Assembly (NCBI GenBank): GCA_037576215.1
Contig: JBANDB010000006.1
Coordinates: 2,976,001 to 3,040,000, forward strand
Direction of reading: 5' to 3'
DNA length: 64,000 nt
Source: Armillaria gallica
Lineage: Eukaryota > Basidiomycota > Agaricomycetes > Agaricales > Physalacriaceae
In this document: piece by piece, positions 59,635 through 64,000 of the stretch
Layout: every line of letters starts with the position of its first letter
How positions within the stretch are numbered: the first letter of the stretch is position 1
Made by a program: the position numbers and the translations under genes
The notes under the pieces: model-generated
Database searches by the model: none
What the model saw: only the letters and a program-made list of their open reading frames with translations
What the model was told of the DNA's origin: nothing

Positions 59635-59952
59635 GATATTGCTCACACTACTATTCAATACGGCTAATCTCCTAATTACCTGTTGTAGCATTATGGAAGC
59701 GTATGTCGTTCCCTCAACATTTTTGGGAACGGGAGTAGCGTATATTGCGACGCTGCTAACACATACATTGTATATGCATAGTTATAATGTCCCCTACATC
59801 TCGAACAACGCTATTTTATCATTGTACCCATTTTGAAAAGTCCTGCAGTGTACTGATTTATGCTCGAAGCCTAAGGTTAGACTTGGGTTGCAGAGGTTGC
59901 ACTGCCGCTGCGGCGAATGCCGATATTGTCGGTTTGCTGTATCATGTGACCC
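59635..59952. other. Intergenic region, nothing recognised
   Basis: Gap between the sugar transporter and the helicase gene. It is fairly AT-rich with no gene, repeat or clear promoter motif seen. Confidence 0.4.
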
Positions 59953-61776
59953 ATGAATCTTTTTCGGCGGACCACAACAGTGTGCCAACGATGGACTCGA
60001 CAGTATCCATGGAACTGTCGTTACATTAGTCGCAGTGCTGAAGAAATTGTATCTGCATCTTCAAAATCAATACCCGATGGCGCCCCTGCTATCACTTTCG
60101 AGACTTTGGGTCTACGACCCTCTGTCGTAAACGCTATGCACGCAGCTTTCCCCAATATTCGGGATCCAACGGATACGCAAATGAGGCTATTCCAGCGGTA
60201 CTGAGTGGCATGGATGTCCTTGTCACCGACGACACGGGCTCTGGAAAGTGCGTCGCGTCGTTTTATCGTCCAAACAAATCGTAACCTTTTCTTAGGTCCT
60301 TTGGTCTCTGCTTTCGCTCCTCAACAAACCCCGCCTACGATACAAGAACAAAGAAACCGGCCTTGTGCGCGAAAACATGTCTATCACATCGCTGTTCGTT
60401 GTTCCCCATCGTGATTTGGCGTACCAATTATACCATTGGGTTCAATGTATATCAAATGCAGCGTCCAGCACTTCCCCTGGCACCCCCTCAATCTCATCTG
60501 TAGCCCAAGTCCTCGTTCGCGATGGGAAGATGCACCTTGATTCTGGTTTGACTGCCTTACGCTCAACCCCACCACATATTCTCATTGCAACGCCACAGGC
60601 GGTGATGGATGTATATCGCCAAGAACCCGAAGCCCTTCCTTTCGTGGAATTCTCCACTGTGGTGGTGGATGAGATTGACTACCTCGTGGAAACCATGCCG
60701 CACAAGTCAGAGGATACAACGTATTGGAAGACGATTCAGAAACGACAGGCGAAGCTTGCACGACATCCGGGGGTGACCACGGAGCTACTTGAAATCATCT
60801 ACGCCCAACGGAAGAAGATGTCCGAGGAGAACCGGGAGGTACTCGTGAATGAGCCCTACCATACACCACAGTTGGTAGTCTCTAGCGCAAGTGTCCGGAA
60901 ACATCTTTCGAGCCATTTGTTCTATGAGAGTGGATGGATGAAGAAGAAGGATACAATCATCGTGCATGGCTCGCCGAACGCCGTAGCCCCACATAGTGGG
61001 CTCGGAGGTAAAGACGTCAAGCATTCAGTACTCGTGGTATCTGGGGCAAAGGTTACGAATATCGAGGAAGCTGTTCTGACGACTCCTGAAGGAGATCATG
61101 ATCCAACGAGGAAGTTAACCGAGAATAGCGAGGGTCCGCCGGTAGCTGTTGATGTCAGTGCTGAACAGCGAAGCGGTAGGTTTTTACATCAATGATATGT
61201 GGAATTTTATTGATGATACAATTTGTAGCGTATGAGGGGAAACCTTCTCCGTTTAATCCCAATGCCTTGGAAGCTGTGGCTGTGGCGTTTGCACTTGATG
61301 TCCCTTCTGTCGCGTTGCTTGTTATACGTCCAGAAGCGTCCGTACAGCGTGCTGTATACGATTTGCGGAGCATGGGTGTCAATGCTATTGCCCTGGATGT
61401 GGCAAACATGGAGCGAGGTGGTGCACATCTCTTGAGCTACGGCGATACGAGCGAATTCAAGACGAACCCGACCTTATTAGTATGCACAAGGGCGATGACG
61501 CGCGGGATAGATTTTCCGGAACTTACACACGTGTTCATCATGGAATTTTTCCAGGGCAAAATGAGCGGGCAGACGGTGGACGAGTACCTGCATATTGCAG
61601 GACGAGTGGGGCGATTCGGGCGTGGGGGTAGGGTGATAACGCTGGTGGAAAGGGGACCGGTGGCCGGCACGGAAACGAAGGACGGACGAAGAACGGGGGG
61701 GAAAGAGGACGCCAAGATGATATCGATTCTGAAGAGCATAGGATGCAGCCCTGAGAGAATCGAATATTTTGATTGA
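59953..61776 (+). CDS. Mitochondrial DEAD-box RNA helicase (Mrh4-like)
   Basis: The start at 59953 gives the presequence-like MNLFRRTTTVCQRWTRQYPW. Helicase motifs are PTDTQMRLFQ (Q motif), DDTGSGKS (I), LFVVPHRDLAYQLYHWV (Ia), ILIATPQAVMD (Ib), VVVDEIDYLV (II, DEID rather than DEAD), VVSSASVRKHL (III, SAS), LLVCTRAMTRGIDFPELTHV (V) and YLHIAGRVGRFGRGGRVITL (VI). A long insert sits between the two RecA lobes. The overall plan resembles Mrh4, a helicase needed for assembly of the mitochondrial large ribosomal subunit. Two single-base frame breaks are near 60195 (between LFQ and AVLSGMDV) and at 60312-60314 (after FGLC). Both fit missing bases. Confidence 0.82.
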
Positions 61777-62219
61777 AATGGGGACGGGAGAGGAGACTGG
61801 GGTTCGTCATGATGAGTCGATCAGGGCGAGGGTTGCTACTGTGTCAGTCGCAGACCGTTGCTCTGGACAACGAGGTTTCCAAACATTTATTATGTTATTT
61901 TTAATTTGTTTGGGACGGACGATACCGTTGGGCATCATGCAAGTACGTATCAGGACCGTATACCCACCCACACATTTCATCATGCGGCAGCAAGGCTGAG
62001 GATACCCCGAAAATGATAGATGCCAGTTATTTTCTGATGCAGAAGAGGGATCAGAATATATATATTTTATAAATATCTGCGATTATGCTGTCTTTTCCGG
62101 CAGGTGGCAAGTGACGGAATCAAGAGGCCGGTCAGCCGGTGTCGTTCTAGCTCATTGCTTCTCTTCACCTACGACGACCATCACTCTGTCACCTTTCATT
62201 CTCTCTTTTCCCTCTGACG
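61777..62219. promoter_or_regulatory. Intergenic region upstream of the DUF4203-like gene
   Basis: The first half is the helicase 3' flank. Around 62055-62085 a run of TATATATATTTTATAAATAT is very AT-rich but lies about 140 bp before the ATG, so its role as a TATA box is doubtful. A CT-rich leader precedes the ATG at 62220. No gene seen. Confidence 0.4.
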
Positions 62220-64000
62220 ATGCGGTGGCCAGTCGCCGCCCTGCTTGGGGCCGCCTTCGTCACTGTCGCTGTCGTCGCTCAGGGTGATAATAATAGCTCG
62301 ACGTCCTCCAGCTCGACCCAGACCTCTGCTTCGACGTCCCGGTCATCATCGTCCGGATCATCGTCGGCGTCGTCGTCATCAGCGTCCTCCGCCTCTCTTT
62401 CTCTCTCGCTCACGACGAGCTCCAGGACTATCACGACCTCCACAACCACTAATGGCCAAAACTCACAGTTCACGACCGTTGTCCCAACGACTTTTAACGT
62501 TACATATACCGCTACGCCTACCTCTTCATCAGCATCATCATCATCTGCTGCGTCAAGCGCAAGTGCCTCGGCATCAGCTTCCGCAACGCCTATAACCCTT
62601 GATACCAAACTAGACCCCGCCTTTGGAGTGTTGGGCGCCATTCTTATCCTCACCGGTCTTCCTTCTGCTTTCTGGGGCCACAAAAACCGGTGGTACGTCC
62701 TGCTATCCAGATCTAACACTCTTACTCACAATACGTACATAGGTCATCCTTTTTCCTTATCGGTTTCTATACCCTGTCGCTCGTCTGCTTCGTCCTGATC
62801 ATCAGGTTTGGTGTCCTCGAAGCGGTGAATCCTCCTAGCCAAACAATCCGTGGGATGTTCGTCCTTGCTTGTTCAGTCGCCGGTATTGCCGGAGGTGCTA
62901 TCGCTATATTCTTCTGGAAGGCGGCGAGGTACTGCATTGGTGCATGGGGCGGTCTGGCATTCGCTTGGTGGATACAGTGCTTCCGCAATGGCGGTCTCAT
63001 CAGTTCGGTGGGTCTTCGCTGGATACTCTACATAGGTCTGTTATTTCTGTCTTTGGCTGCCTCGCGACTAACGGATGAAACAGGGTGCGCTGTAATTGGC
63101 TTTGTGCTGTCTACGATCCCGAAGGTACGTTTTATTACACGCCGTAACCGCTCGATCGTGAGCCTCACCTTGTCACTTTATTTAGATCCACTACCATATA
63201 TTGCTTATTTCCACGGCTTTGTGGGTGCTTCCGCTTTAATGCTAGGCGTTGATTGTTATACTACCGCGGGACTAAAAGAGGCAAGTCTAAATTACTTCCG
63301 TCTATGCCGAATAGCGTTTCTAAGACTATCTTTGCTGTGCAGTTCTATGTGTGGAATTTAGGCTTCCGTTCTTTGTTTCCGAAATTTCAGGATAACGGCA
63401 TTCGGTATCCGGTCTCGCAGTCGATCCAGATCGAACTTGGCCTGCTTGGAGCAGTGGCGCTCATGGGAGCGGCTGTGCAACTGAGAATTCTCAGCGTGTT
63501 ACAACACAAGCTGAAGGAAATATCTCTGGAACAGCAGAAGCAAAACACCGACGCAGAGCAGAATGCCGCAGGACGGTTCAATGTTGTACTGCGTGAACGG
63601 GCTCAATGGGAAAAAGAGCATGGGCATGAGCGGGTAGAGAGTGGGTATTCAAGTATGCCACTCATGAAGGATCTGGATGGGTCGTCGTCGCCGGTGACGC
63701 CTGATCGTCGTTCTATGGATTACCAGGACGCAGTCAGGCAACGATACCAAAGCGGTGTATCAGACTTCATGACTGCGCCTATCCCAGAAGATGAACTACG
63801 CCGGGCAGCCTCGCGTAGTCCACAAGGTCCTGGTGCACTGCCGACTCTTGATCTAGGTCTTGGAATCGAGAACGATGTACCGACGTCATTCATCTCCAAG
63901 GACCCTTTTACCGCCTCCCCCACTACCGACAAAGCACCCAAGAAACAACTATCGGCAGCACAACTGGAGGCCATGAAGAAGAAGGAGGACTTGGTTGCAG
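62220..64000 (+). CDS. Ser-rich, seven-span DUF4203/TM198-like membrane protein (partial)
   Basis: The start at 62220 gives a clear signal peptide, MRWPVAALLGAAFVTVAVVA, followed by about 130 residues of almost pure Ser/Thr/Ala, probably O-mannosylated. Next come several membrane spans: FGVLGAILILTGLPSAFWGH, FLIGFYTLSLVCFVLIIRFG, FVLACSVAGIAGGAIAIFFW, IGAWGGLAFAWWIQCF and ALMLGVDCYTTAGLKEFYVW. The last span is ELGLLGAVALMGAAVQLRIL, and a charged cytosolic tail begins LQHKLKEISLEQQKQNTDAE and runs off the window. Fold and order match DUF4203 (TMEM198-like) proteins of fungi, function unknown. A mucin-like surface sensor or receptor role is only inferred. Confidence 0.8.

Noticed and set aside
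62300..62600. TCN-rich repeat as a possible microsatellite
   Set aside because: It encodes the Ser/Thr/Ala head of the membrane protein in one frame with mixed codons, so it is coding low complexity.
1..64000. CRISPR arrays, transposons, rRNA, prokaryotic operons or viral genes
   Set aside because: No direct-repeat arrays, transposase or reverse-transcriptase motifs, or terminal repeats were seen; all genes have fungal introns or clear eukaryotic families.

Overview
The window is a gene-dense stretch of a basidiomycete fungal nuclear chromosome, most likely Agaricomycetes. The evidence is single genes cut by many short introns (mostly 40-60 nt, GT-AG), short intergenic gaps, both strands used evenly, and conserved fungal proteins whose sequence style is that of mushroom-forming basidiomycetes (Sec39-domain, NRDE2, Byr4, WRAP73, Cgr1, a DHA1-type MFS pair). 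I see no prokaryotic operons, CRISPR array, rRNA, convincing tRNA, transposon or virus. I annotate 27 protein-coding genes, two of them cut by the window edges.

Layout. 0-7 kb: the 3' end of a possible TRAPP-like gene (+), then an Mpv17/PMP22 protein (-), the mitochondrial carrier YHM2 (-) and a long coiled-coil protein (-). 7-16 kb: an SHB17-like histidine phosphatase (-) that uses a 7-nt microexon, VPS18 (+), CGR1 (-) and a TFIIIC subunit (+). 16-24 kb: a disordered Ser-rich protein (+), a Sec39-domain protein (-) and a nitrilase (+) with a GC-AG intron. 24-38 kb: NRDE2 (-) head to head with NIP7 (+), Byr4/Bfa1-like (+), the urease accessory protein UreD (+), a mitochondrial m-AAA protease (-) and WRAP73 (-). 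38-49 kb: a tandem pair of MFS transporters (+), mitoribosomal uS17 (+), prefoldin 6 (-) and a gamma-glutamyltransferase (+). 49-64 kb: a PP2C phosphatase (-), ESCRT-III VPS20 (+), a U-box cyclophilin (-) almost touching a PPR protein (+), a MIM2-like protein (-), a sugar transporter (+), a mitochondrial DEAD-box helicase (+) and a Ser-rich DUF4203-like membrane protein (+, cut by the right edge).

The genes do not form one pathway. Most are housekeeping genes: membrane traffic (VPS18, Sec39, VPS20), ribosome biogenesis (CGR1, NIP7), mitochondria (YHM2, m-AAA, uS17m, MIM2, PPR, DEAD-box), and mitosis and septation (Byr4, WRAP73). The accessory part is the transporters, nitrilase, GGT and UreD, which fit nitrogen and carbon scavenging. 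I found no evidence for a new multi-gene system.

The most striking global signal is technical or evolutionary. At about a dozen places, strongly conserved proteins change reading frame by one base with no possible intron between, often in a short homopolymer. This looks like residual assembly indels rather than a dozen independent pseudogenes. Readers should treat frame changes within otherwise intact genes accordingly.
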